This document shows positions 47,460 through 56,100 of a DNA stretch of 64,000 nt, in pieces (position 1 is the first letter of the stretch; every line of letters begins with the position of its first letter). The DNA is taken from NCBI RefSeq assembly GCF_030581005.1, contig NZ_JAUQSX010000013.1, positions 158,758 to 222,757 on the forward strand, read 5' to 3'. The stretch is from Hymenobacter mellowenesis. Its GTDB lineage: Bacteria > Bacteroidota > Bacteroidia > Cytophagales > Hymenobacteraceae. Under the pieces are notes generated by a model. The model worked only from the letters and a program-made list of their open reading frames with translations. It had not been told where the DNA came from and ran no database searches. A program made the position numbers and the translations under genes.

Positions 47460-47499
47460 AAAAAGGCCGGGCCGACTGCCGGGAGAAGCCGGCCCGGGC
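47460..47499 (-). terminator. Hairpin with T tail directly before the cassette C mini-protein ATG
   Basis: CCGGGCCG (47467-47474) pairs with CGGCCCGG (47490-47497), extendable by G-C with one bulge; on the minus strand TTTTT (47460-47464) follows. The ATG is at 47449, 10 bases after the tail. Confidence 0.6.
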
Positions 47500-47511
47500 G
47501 TTGAGAGGGAG

Positions 47512-50500
47512 TTATTGGATGACGACGCGCTTGGCCAGCGTGGCGGTGCCCACCCGCAGGCGCAGGGTATAAACGCCGGCGGCCAGGCCGCTGGTCCCGA
47601 AGCTGAGGCGCGTGCCCTGGGCCGTGGCAGCGCCCAACTGGGTGCGTACGGTCTGGCCCAGGGCGTTGAGCAAGGTGCCCTGCACCTGCGTAGCGCCGGC
47701 CACGGCGGGCACGAGCACGCTGAACCGGTCGTGGGCCGGGTTGGGGTAGAGCGTCACCTCGGCGGCGGTCAGGGCCGAGGCCGTGGCCAGGGGCGAGGAA
47801 GCGGCAAAGCGCAGCGTGAAGCGGCTCGTGAGCACCGCGTTGGCCTGGGCCGTGCTCACCGAGAAGCTGTAGCTGGGCTGGGTACGCAGGTTCACGGTCT
47901 GGCCGGTGGCGGCGTCGGTGAGCAGGGCGTCGAGGCCGGCGGGCAGGTTGTTGAGCTGCGCGGCGGCGAAGGAATAGGTGCCGGCGGCGGGCACACCCAC
48001 GTTCAGGGACAGCACGGTGGCGGCCGTGAAGGCGGCGCGGCCGTCGATGGCCAGGCGCTCGCCGGTGGTGGCGGCGCTGCTCAGGTTCAGGCCCGTGGAG
48101 TTGGCCAGCTTCACGGCGTCAAACGCAATGTCGTAAGCGGGCGTGGCGCCGGTTTCGGCGTAAGCGAAGAAGTCGTCGGCCGCGCCAGTGGCGCCGCGCA
48201 GGGCCAGCTGCACCAGGGACCGGGCATCGGCAGTGGTGCGGTACACGGGCGCCTGGGTGGCAAAGGTTGTCAGGCGCTGGTTGTTGCGGAACGTGAACGA
48301 GCCGGCGGTCTGGCCGTCGCTCACCCGCACAAAGAAGCTCTGGCCGCTGCCAACGAGCGGGCTGCTGCCCACCCCGTTCACAAAGGCGCGGTACGCCCCG
48401 GTGTAGGGCCCGCTGCTCTCGATGACGTACACGCTGGCATCGAGGTTGGCGCGGTCGGCGGCATCCACCAAGCGGAAGTCGATGGGAGCCGGATAGGGGT
48501 TGCCCAGCAGCTGCCAGCCGGCTTCGGTGGCGCCGGGGGTGGCGGCGGCGTTGCGGTCGAGGGCCAGCGTGTAAGGGCCGGTGTTGGGCTGGCCGGTGAA
48601 GTCAACGAGCTGCGCAGCCCCGATTTGCACCACGTAGCCCCGGCCCACTTCCAGCGGCGTGCTCAGGGCGGCGGGCACAAAAAAGCCCTTGTCGAACGCC
48701 GAGTAGTTGCTGGTCACCGTGGCAATGCGGGCCTGGTCGTAGCCGTACACGGTGGGGAAGGGCGTCACCAGGCCCGGCGTGGCCGAGGTGTTGTACACGC
48801 TGCCCTGGCTGATTTCGGGCGTGAAGCCGGCGGTGGCCAGGTCGGCCACGGTACTGCCGCTCACCGGCGCCGAGTAGTGGCGGTAGCCCAGCCCAGGGTT
48901 TTTGCTGGGGTTGAGGTAGCGTTGCACGGTGGCCGTGCTGCCACTTACCACGCCCGTGCCGCTGTTCACCACCAGGGCCGTGCCGCCGGGCCCCGAGGGC
49001 AGCGTCAGGGCCTGGCCGTTGAGGGCGAAGTTGCCGGCTCCGCTCAAGGCGAGCACCTGCGCCACCGTCAGCGGCGCCGACAGCGTGACCGTGCCGGCCC
49101 CCGCCACTGTGAGGTTGCGCACCGCGGCGGGCAGCCCCGTGCCCGTCACCTGGGCGGCCGAGCCGTTGAAGCGGTAGCTGGCATCGGCCGCAAACGAGCG
49201 GGTGCCCGTGCCCTGAATGGCGCCGCTAGCGCCTGTAGCCGCCAGGCCGCCCGCGTTGCAAATGCCCAGCGTGGCCCCTGCCGCCGCCACAAAGCTCCCG
49301 TTGCTGGTAAGCACAAAGCAGTTATCGTTGAAGGTGCCGCCGTTCTCCACCGTCACCGCGCCGATGGTGGTCACGTTGTTGCCCAACTGCGCCGTGGCCC
49401 CGTTCCGGACGGTGATGTTGTTGTAGGTGCCCGGCTGAATGGTTTGGGTGCCCGTAATAATCAGGTCCTGCACGTAGTTGAAAAATATGCTGAAGTTCGT
49501 GGGCGAAGTCCCGACTGCAGTCACCACCTCTACCGGGCCACTACGCACAAAATTGGGGGCCACAATGCCCGTAATCTGAGTGCCGGCGGCATTCACTGTA
49601 AAGCCCGACGTCACGTCGCCGCCCCCCGGCACGGCCGGCGTGGTGGTAAACCGCACCACCGTGGCATTGGAAAGGCCCGTGCCCGTGAGCGTGACCACCG
49701 TGCCCACCCCGCCGGTGCTGGGCGAAATGCCCGTGAGCACCGGCGTGCCCTGGTTCAGCAGCACCGAAACCGAGTTGGCGCCGCTGTTCACGGTCGCGAC
49801 GTCGAACTTGCCGTCGGCGTTCAGGTCGGCAATGGCAATGCCCCGGGGGTTGAGCCCGGTCGGAAACAGGGCGCTGGCCGCGTAGCCGGTGCTCGTGCTC
49901 AGCAGCTCCGACACCCAGTTTGTGCCGTTCCCGTAGCCCGCCGTCACGATGTCGAGTTTGCCATCGCCGTTCAGGTCCTTCAGCGCCAGGCAGTCGTTGT
50001 AAATCGCCGTGGTATAATCCGTTTTGGCACCCAGCCTACCCCCGGCCTGGCCCAGCAGCACCGATACCGAAGTGGCCAGGGAATTGGCCACCACCACATC
50101 GGGGCGGCCGTCGTTGTTCACGTCGCCCACGGCCACGGCCTTGGGAGAGGTTCCCGCCGTGTAGTCGATTTTGGGGCCGAAGCCCCCCGCCGCCAGCCCC
50201 GGCAGCACCGACACCGCGCCGCTCTGGTGCGTGGTGATGATGTCCGGCCGGCCGTCGGCCGTCACATCGGCCACCGCAACATCGTTGATGTATGAGGCCG
50301 TGGTGGTATAGCCCACGCGGGTGCCAAACGTGCCCCCGACCAGCCCCGGCAACACCGAAACCGTGCCGTTGCTCGAATTGCCCGCCACGAGGTCGAGGCG
50401 GCCGTCCCCGGTCACATCGGCCACTTTCACCACGCTGGTGTTGACGTTGAGCGCGTAGTCGGTTTTGGGGCCAAAGCCGCCCCCTGCCAGCCCAAGCAGC

Positions 50501-50886
50501 ACCGAAAGGGTGCTGTTGTTAGGGCCGCCGTCGTAGCCCGTCACCACGTCGAGGCGGCCATCGGTGTTCACATCGGCTAGTGCCATGAACTGGGAAAGGG
50601 CCGTGTAGTCGGTTTTGGGGCCAAACGTGCCCCCGGCCAGCCCCGGCAGCACCGAAAAGCTGTTGCCACTCGCGTTGGCCGTTACGATATCGGGCCGGCC
50701 ATCACCGGTTACGTCGCCCAACGCGAAGGCGAACGGTTGAACGCCGGTGGTATAATCCACCTTGGGGCCCAGGTTTTGCCCGAAGGCCATAGGGGCCAGG
50801 CCGGCCAGCAGGCCCGCCAGCATCCCCATCCGCCGCCCGAAACCGGGTACCGGATGAAGCAAGATGGTGCGAGAGAATTGTTTCAT
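47512..50886 (-). CDS. Large modular T9SS type A protein (cassette C, first gene)
   Basis: 1124 residues from ATG 50884-50886 (MKQFSRTILLHPVPGFGRRM, signal sequence ending MAFGQ). The upstream frame to 51276 is non-native. FG-GAP repeats come first (ALGDVTGDGRPDIVT, ALADVNTDGRLDVVT, KVADVTGDGRLDLVA and more; about seven), then an IPT/TIG domain (PVLTGISPSTGGVGTVVTLTGTGL), then a beta-helix-like stretch (ITVRNGATAQLGNNVTTIG) and a long C-terminal block (TVQRYLNPSKNPGLGYRHYSAPVSG; VYGYDQARIATV; GWQLLGNPYPAPIDF; FFVRVSDGQTAGSFTFRNNQR), and a T9SS type A domain (LYPNPAHDRFSVLVPA ... LAKRVVIQ). Last two blocks closely match the partial gene at 60231. Confidence 0.92.
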   Translation of the reverse strand: MKQFSRTILLHPVPGFGRRMGMLAGLLAGLAPMAFGQNLGPKVDYTTGVQPFAFALGDVTGDGRPDIVTANASGNSFSVLPGLAGGTFGPKTDYTALSQFMALADVNTDGRLDVVTGYDGGPNNSTLSVLLGLAGGGFGPKTDYALNVNTSVVKVADVTGDGRLDLVAGNSSNGTVSVLPGLVGGTFGTRVGYTTTASYINDVAVADVTADGRPDIITTHQSGAVSVLPGLAAGGFGPKIDYTAGTSPKAVAVGDVNNDGRPDVVVANSLATSVSVLLGQAGGRLGAKTDYTTAIYNDCLALKDLNGDGKLDIVTAGYGNGTNWVSELLSTSTGYAASALFPTGLNPRGIAIADLNADGKFDVATVNSGANSVSVLLNQGTPVLTGISPSTGGVGTVVTLTGTGLSNATVVRFTTTPAVPGGGDVTSGFTVNAAGTQITGIVAPNFVRSGPVEVVTAVGTSPTNFSIFFNYVQDLIITGTQTIQPGTYNNITVRNGATAQLGNNVTTIGAVTVENGGTFNDNCFVLTSNGSFVAAAGATLGICNAGGLAATGASGAIQGTGTRSFAADASYRFNGSAAQVTGTGLPAAVRNLTVAGAGTVTLSAPLTVAQVLALSGAGNFALNGQALTLPSGPGGTALVVNSGTGVVSGSTATVQRYLNPSKNPGLGYRHYSAPVSGSTVADLATAGFTPEISQGSVYNTSATPGLVTPFPTVYGYDQARIATVTSNYSAFDKGFFVPAALSTPLEVGRGYVVQIGAAQLVDFTGQPNTGPYTLALDRNAAATPGATEAGWQLLGNPYPAPIDFRLVDAADRANLDASVYVIESSGPYTGAYRAFVNGVGSSPLVGSGQSFFVRVSDGQTAGSFTFRNNQRLTTFATQAPVYRTTADARSLVQLALRGATGAADDFFAYAETGATPAYDIAFDAVKLANSTGLNLSSAATTGERLAIDGRAAFTAATVLSLNVGVPAAGTYSFAAAQLNNLPAGLDALLTDAATGQTVNLRTQPSYSFSVSTAQANAVLTSRFTLRFAASSPLATASALTAAEVTLYPNPAHDRFSVLVPAVAGATQVQGTLLNALGQTVRTQLGAATAQGTRLSFGTSGLAAGVYTLRLRVGTATLAKRVVIQ

Positions 50887-51285
50887 GAAACTACAGAAAA
50901 GACGAATGAAAACTCCCGGGCACCATGCCCGAACAGTGCCACAAAGCACGGCGCCCCACCAATGCCGCGGTATGACATGAACATGTTGTTTTTGCTCTCC
51001 GCGCAATTCGGCTCCCCGCTGGTCTTTTCCACCTCCGCTAGTCGCAAAAGCGACTCCATGTCTCAGAAACGCAGAAAAGGAGCCCCGCCGCATTGGCAGA
51101 AGCTCCGTTTCAGGGTTCTTAACAAAAGCGCTGACCGCGCCTGGCCCACGCCCATGTGGCCGCCAGGCCGTAGTGCATGCGCTCACCGCGGTGAGGCATC
51201 TTGTGCAGCCGCGTGGCTGTGATGCGGGCGCCCGAACCGCCTGACTGTCGTCAGGACTTCTCCCGTTCAACAACACGACGGGCCT
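50887..51285. other. Intergenic region upstream of cassette C
   Basis: 399 bases with no convincing gene. It has small palindromes (GCGCACCGCGGTGAG-type near 51180-51200; CTGACTGTCGTCAGG near 51240) and, at about 50978-50990, ACATGTTCATGTCAT on the minus strand, similar to ACATGGTTATGTTAT upstream of the large gene of cassette B (about 58955-58970). This may be a shared promoter element. Codon-like frames here are shadows. Confidence 0.45.
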
Positions 51286-52695
51286 CTACTCCACTATCAC
51301 GCGCCGGGCCAGCACTGCTTCGCCGGTTCGCAGCCGCAGTGAGTACACGCCCGGCGCCAGCCCGGCCGTCTCCACGGTGAAACGCGGGCCGTCCACGGCC
51401 GGGCGGCGCACCACCTGGCCCAGCGCATTCAGCAGTTCGGCCCGCGTGGCGGCGGTGCCGGCCGGCAGTGTCACGCTGAAGGCGTCGTGGGCGGGGTTGG
51501 GGGCTAGGGCGACGTCGGGCGCGGCCGTGGCGCGAGTGGCTGCCAAGGGCATACAGGTGCCGGTATTGAGCAGGACGGAGACGTCATACGAAAGCCAATT
51601 CGCAGTTACAATGTCCAGCCGGCCGTCTCCGTTCAGGTCGCTCAACGCAACATCCTGCGCATTGCGCCCACCCCCGCCAATGGGGTAGGTGCTGATGGTG
51701 GTGCTAAAACCACCTACCTGCCCCGTTAGCACGCCGACCAGCGGCCCGTTTGTCAGAATCAGGTCGGGTAAGCCGTCGCCCGTTACATCGCCCAGTGCCC
51801 TAATCAGGCCACTGAAAGTGCCCAGGGAATAAGCGGAAAACGAGGCAAATCCCCCCGGTTGCCCCAACAGTACCGTGTAGGCCCCCGTTGTTGTGCTGGA
51901 GAAGTCGGTGGTCACAATATCTTGCCGGCCATCGCCATTGACGTCACCTATAATAAAGGTGCCGGATGTTCCTGTGCCATTGGAGTAGGTAACAGCGGGT
52001 GCAAGCCCGCTCGCCTGGCCATATAGCACGGCTATCTGGCCACTTTTTGCGCTAACCGCGTCCAGCCAACCGTCTCCATTCACGTCCCGGACGACCCCGG
52101 CTTGACTTACAGCACTGGAATTGTAAATTACAACCGGCGCAAACCCTCCGGTGGCCAGGCCCAAAAGAACTTTTACTCCAAGACCGTCAAACATGACAAT
52201 GTCAGGGCGGCCATCCCTGTTCATATCGCCCACTGCTACCCCCAGCCCCGCACCCACCCCACCTGCCGGGTAACGGCTAATCACTGGGAACCCGCCACCG
52301 GCCTGCCCGTAGAGCACGGGTACTGCTGCCCCAAAAAAGCTCGAAACAAAGTCGAGCCGGCCGTCGCCGTTGAAGTCGCTCAGTATCGGGGTGTAGAACC
52401 CGTCGCTGGCATAGGAAGCGGCTGGCGCAAAGCCATTGGCCTGGCCATACAGCAACGTGACCCGGGCACTCGAATAGCTGGCCGTGACAATGTCCGGCCG
52501 CCCGTCGCCATTCACGTCACCCACTGTCACCCCTACGGGGGCACTCCTTTCGCCGGGGGTGCTTTCGGTCGAATAAACGCTCGCCGGCCCAAAGCTCTGC
52601 CCCCACGCGGCCGGCCCGGCCACGCCCAAGGCCAGCAGCAACGCGCCACGCCGGGCAGATTTCAGGAAAGGAATAGAAGTAGAAACGTGTTGCAT
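51286..52695 (-). CDS. FG-GAP repeat T9SS type A protein (cassette B, third gene)
   Basis: 469 residues from ATG 52693-52695 (MQHVSTSIPFLKSARRGALL; signal ends near AAWGQ). Six FG-GAP repeats with D-NGDG-PD loops (TVGDVNGDGRPDIVT, ILSDFNGDGRLDFVS, AVGDMNRDGRPDIVM, VVRDVNGDGWLDAVS, IIGDVNGDGRQDIVT, ALGDVTGDGLPDLIL, ALSDLNGDGRLDIVT). The C-terminus is a T9SS type A domain (LAPNPAHDAFSVTLPAGTAATRAELLNALGQVVRRP ... LARRVIVE), nearly the same as in the gene at 45628. The signal peptides of the two also match (ARRGALLLALG-AGPAAWGQSFGP). Predicted surface or secreted propeller protein, follows the mini-protein gene of its cassette. Confidence 0.92.
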   Translation of the reverse strand: MQHVSTSIPFLKSARRGALLLALGVAGPAAWGQSFGPASVYSTESTPGERSAPVGVTVGDVNGDGRPDIVTASYSSARVTLLYGQANGFAPAASYASDGFYTPILSDFNGDGRLDFVSSFFGAAVPVLYGQAGGGFPVISRYPAGGVGAGLGVAVGDMNRDGRPDIVMFDGLGVKVLLGLATGGFAPVVIYNSSAVSQAGVVRDVNGDGWLDAVSAKSGQIAVLYGQASGLAPAVTYSNGTGTSGTFIIGDVNGDGRQDIVTTDFSSTTTGAYTVLLGQPGGFASFSAYSLGTFSGLIRALGDVTGDGLPDLILTNGPLVGVLTGQVGGFSTTISTYPIGGGGRNAQDVALSDLNGDGRLDIVTANWLSYDVSVLLNTGTCMPLAATRATAAPDVALAPNPAHDAFSVTLPAGTAATRAELLNALGQVVRRPAVDGPRFTVETAGLAPGVYSLRLRTGEAVLARRVIVE

Positions 52696-52738
52696 AACCA
52701 GCAGAAGGCGCGCTCACGCCAGTAGTAGCCGGGCCGCC

Positions 52739-52746
52739 CCAAGATA
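52739..52746 (-). promoter_or_regulatory. Conserved promoter-like element TATCTTGG of cassette B third gene
   Basis: The same octamer, flanked by the same GTATCTTGGG, at exactly the same distance (43 bases) from the ATG at 52695 as in cassette C. Confidence 0.55.
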
Positions 52747-52831
52747 CGGGTGCTGCCCAGGTTTTGGCGGCCAATGTGCTGCGCCGTATTGCCAGATGCC
52801 ATCGGCTGCTGCAACAATGCACTCCACCAAA

Positions 52832-52864
52832 AAGCCCCCGCTGCCACAGGGGCAACGGGGGCTT
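52832..52864 (-). terminator. Terminator after the cassette B mini-protein gene
   Basis: 14-bp GC-rich stem (52832-52845 with 52851-52864), one mismatch, loop ACAGG; followed on the minus strand by TTT. Confidence 0.75.
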
Positions 52865-52885
52865 CTCAGCCGGTGCGGGCAACTG

Positions 52886-53098
52886 CTACCGGGCCAGTTT
52901 TCGGCGCTGGCGGAGCTTTTTCAGGCCCAGGGCCACGCCGGAGGCGAGGAGCAGGGAAGCGCCGCCGTCGAGGGGGGTGGCAGTGGGGTCGGGGGCGGTG
53001 GGAGTGCCGGGGCCGGGGCCACCCGAGCCGGGCTGGGCCTGGGCCACGGCGCCGGCCACGAGCAGAAGGGCGGCGGCGAGGAAGAGACGTTTGAACAT
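52886..53098 (-). CDS. PID-CTERM-like mini-protein (cassette B)
   Basis: 70 residues from ATG 53096-53098. Signal peptide MFKRLFLAAALLLVAGAVAQAQ, linker PGSGGPGPGTPTAPDPTAT, then PLDGGASLLLASGVALGLKKLRQRR and tail KLAR. The C-terminus is the same three-part sorting-signal-like structure as in the genes at 47240 and 59961, with all three sharing PLDGGASLLLASG-ALGL-KLR. A longer frame upstream (to 53206) overlaps the terminator of the large gene and is rejected. After processing almost nothing but the Gly/Pro linker would remain, so it is unlikely to be a conventional enzyme; perhaps a surface-anchored tag, spacer or signalling peptide (inference). Confidence 0.8.
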   Translation of the reverse strand: MFKRLFLAAALLLVAGAVAQAQPGSGGPGPGTPTAPDPTATPLDGGASLLLASGVALGLKKLRQRRKLAR

Positions 53099-53128
53099 AA
53101 CGAGGAAGAATAGAAGATGAGAGAAAAA

Positions 53129-53149
53129 CCGCCCGGCTAGGCCGGGCGG
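53129..53149 (-). terminator. Terminator between the cassette B large and mini-protein genes
   Basis: Perfect CCGCCCGGC (53129-53137), loop TAG, GCCGGGCGG (53141-53149); followed on the minus strand by TTTTT (53124-53128). The mini-protein ATG lies 25 bases downstream. Confidence 0.85.
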
Positions 53150-53168
53150 CTTTGATGCGACAGCGGGT

Positions 53169-56100
53169 TTATTCCACGACCAGCTTCTTGACAATGATGC
53201 CGGCACTGGTTTTCAGGTGCAGCGTGTACACACCGGCGGCCAGCTCGGCCAGGTCCAGGCGGTGCGCCGCGGCGCCCTGGGCGGGCAGCAGCTGCGTGCG
53301 CACCGAACGGCCCAGCGCATCAACCAGCGTGGCCGATACAGCCGTGCGGCCCAGGGCAGCGGGCAGTTCCACAAAGGCCGCGGCCGTAGCCGGGTTGGGG
53401 TAGAGGCCTACCTGCGCCGCCAGTGCGGCCGGGGCCGTGGCCAGCGGGGCCTGGGGCGAGAACACCAGCTCGAAACGGCCGGTGATGAGCGCCGAAGCGT
53501 TGCTCACCGTGAACGAGTAGCTGGACTGGGCGCGCAGGTCTACCACAGCGCCGCTTTGCAGGTCGCGCAGGTACACGGGCGTGTTGCCCAGGTTCAGCAG
53601 TTGGGCGGCCGTCAGGGTGTAGCTGCCCACGGCGGGCACGCCCACGGCCAGCGGCACCACGCGCTGGGCGGTGCCCAGCGGGGCGCGGCCGTCGATGGAC
53701 AGGCGCTGGGTGGCCGACAAGCTCGTGCTCAGGTTCAGCCCGCTGGGGTTGGCCAGCTTCTCGGCGTCGTATTGAGCGTCGAAGCTATCGGTGGCGCCTT
53801 GCTCGAAGTACACGAAAGCCGCGTCGGTGAGGGTGCTGCCCGTGCCGTGCAGATTCATCTCCACCAGAGGCCGGGTTTCGGTGGTGCGCTGGTAGGTCGG
53901 GCTGGTATAGCTGGTCGGGCGCTGGCTGTTGCGGAAGGTCACCGCCCCGGCCGTCTGCCCGTCGGCCACCCGCACGAAGAAGCCCTGGCCCTGGGCCAGC
54001 ACCGGGCTGGTGGTGCCGATGCCCGCGTCCGCGCTGTAGAAGCCGTAGACGCCGGTGTAGGGGTTGGCCGGGTCGGTGCTCTTGTACACGTACACCGTGC
54101 CGCCCACGTTGGGACGGTCGGCCGGGCTCACCTGCGACCAGTCCAGGGGCGAGGGGTAGGGGTTACCCACCAGGGCGTAGCCCGCGTCGGGGGCCGTGGC
54201 GCCGGCGTTGCGGGCCAGATTCTGCGTCACGTTGCCGTTGTTGAGCGGGCCGGTGAAGTTCCAGGTCTGGCCGCCGCCGATGAGCACGGTGTAGCCCTGG
54301 CCCACAGCCAGCGGGTCGCTGGTCGCGTTGGGCGAGTACCAGCCCTTGTCGAAGGCGTTCACGTTGTTGTTCGTGGTGGCCAAACGGCTTTGGTCGTAGC
54401 CGTACACGGTGGGGAAAGGCACGGTCAGCAGCGGCGTGGGCGAGGTGTTGTAGGCCGGGTTCACCACCGGCGTGAAGCCGCTGGTGGCCAGGCTGCCCAC
54501 CGTGGCGTTGCTGATGGCGGCCGACACGTGGCGGTAGCCCCGGTTGGGGTTCAGGCTGGGGTCGATGTAGCGCTGCACCGTCACGTTGCCGCTCACCACG
54601 GCACTGCCGTTATTCACCACCATCGCCGTACCCGCCGCATCCGAAATCAGGGTGAAGGGGTTGCCGTTGGCGGCGAAGGTGCCGTTGAGCGTGAGCACGC
54701 GCCGCACCGAGGTGACGTTCGGGTTGTTCAACTGCGCGCCGTTGGCCCCCACGGTCAGGTTCCAGAAACGGTTCACGCCGCCGCCGTTGAGCAGGGCCGG
54801 GGCGCTGCCGCCCAGCGCGAGCGTGCCGCCGTTGCTGCCCGAGAAGCCGTTGAACGTGCCGTTATTGGCCAGGTTGGCCGCGAGGATGAGCGTGTTGGCG
54901 CTCATCGTCAGCGAGGCCCCGGCGGCGATGCTCAGGTTGCGGGCGTTGGCCGGCGAGGCGTTGGCCACGATGATTGGGAAGCGGTTGCCGCTGGGCGAGG
55001 TCGGGATGGTGGCATCGATAGTAGCGTCGGGCACCTGGTTGGACGTCCAGTTGCTGGCCGTGAACCAGTCGGTACTCACGGCGCCGGTCCAGGTCACCGC
55101 CGTGGTACTGACAGTGAACACCGGTCCGTTGTAGCGTGTGAGGGTGGCCGAGGACACGCTCACCGGGCCGGTCGTCGCGCCCGTGGGAACGGTGATGGTA
55201 GCCGCCAGGTCGGAGGTGGGCGTAGTGAAGCCCGTCGTACTCGTGCCGTTGAAAGCGAAGCCCGTAGCGTCAAGCAGGTTGGTGCCCGTGATGCTCACGC
55301 TGGTGCCGACCACGCCGCTGGTGGGCGTGATGCCCGTGATGGTGGGGAAGCTACGCACCCAGTTGCTGGTGGTGCCCGTCAGGGCGAAGTTGGTGAGGGT
55401 GCCGGTGTTGCCGGTGCCGCTTAGGTCGGGCAGAGCGGTGAGGCCCGCGTTGTTGCCGCCGGCAATGCCCTGGTCAAAGTTGAAATACGCTACCAAATTG
55501 CTCGGCACCGCCGCGGCCGTGCTGAACATGTCGGCCTGCACCTGGGCCTGCGTCAGCACCGTGTTGTACACCCGCGTCTCGTCGAGGGTGCCGCGGTAAT
55601 ACTCGCCGTAGCCCGGCTGAGAGCCGATGGTCAGGGGGTTGGTGTTCGTGGCCACGGGGCCAGTCACCACGTTGCCGGTGGCCACTGGCGTCACCGCGGC
55701 GCCGTCGATGTACATGCGCACGGTGGTGCCGTCGTAGGTGGCGGCCACGTGGTGCCAGGTGCCCACGTAGGCAGCGTAGGGCACCGTGTACTGCGACCAG
55801 CCGCCCGCGCGGTGCAGCCAGATGCGCAGCGAGTTCCAAGTGTCGTCGGTGCGGGGGAAAATGTAACCAGTGTTCTGCGAGATAGAAGACTTACAGAGCA
55901 CGTTCTGGGTGGCGTTGCCGCTGCCGACCGGCTTCAGCCACGTCTCAATGGTGAAGCTGGCGGTCAGGTCGTAAGCCGTCGACGTGGGCAGGTTGACGTA
56001 ATCGTCGTTGCCGTCCAGAGCCAGGGCATTGTTGGCGGGGGTGCCCACCACGAAGGCCAGCCCGTTGCTGGTGCCGCCGGGGGTGGTCACCGTCACCAGG

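Noticed and set aside
47515..50295. Long open frame on the plus strand inside the large T9SS gene
   Set aside because: It is antisense to a gene with clear FG-GAP and sorting domains; its protein is rich in Gly, Arg, His and Ala, as expected of a shadow frame in GC-rich DNA, and has no domain.
53217..55424. 735-codon plus-strand frame over the giant T9SS gene
   Set aside because: Antisense shadow, no recognisable domain.
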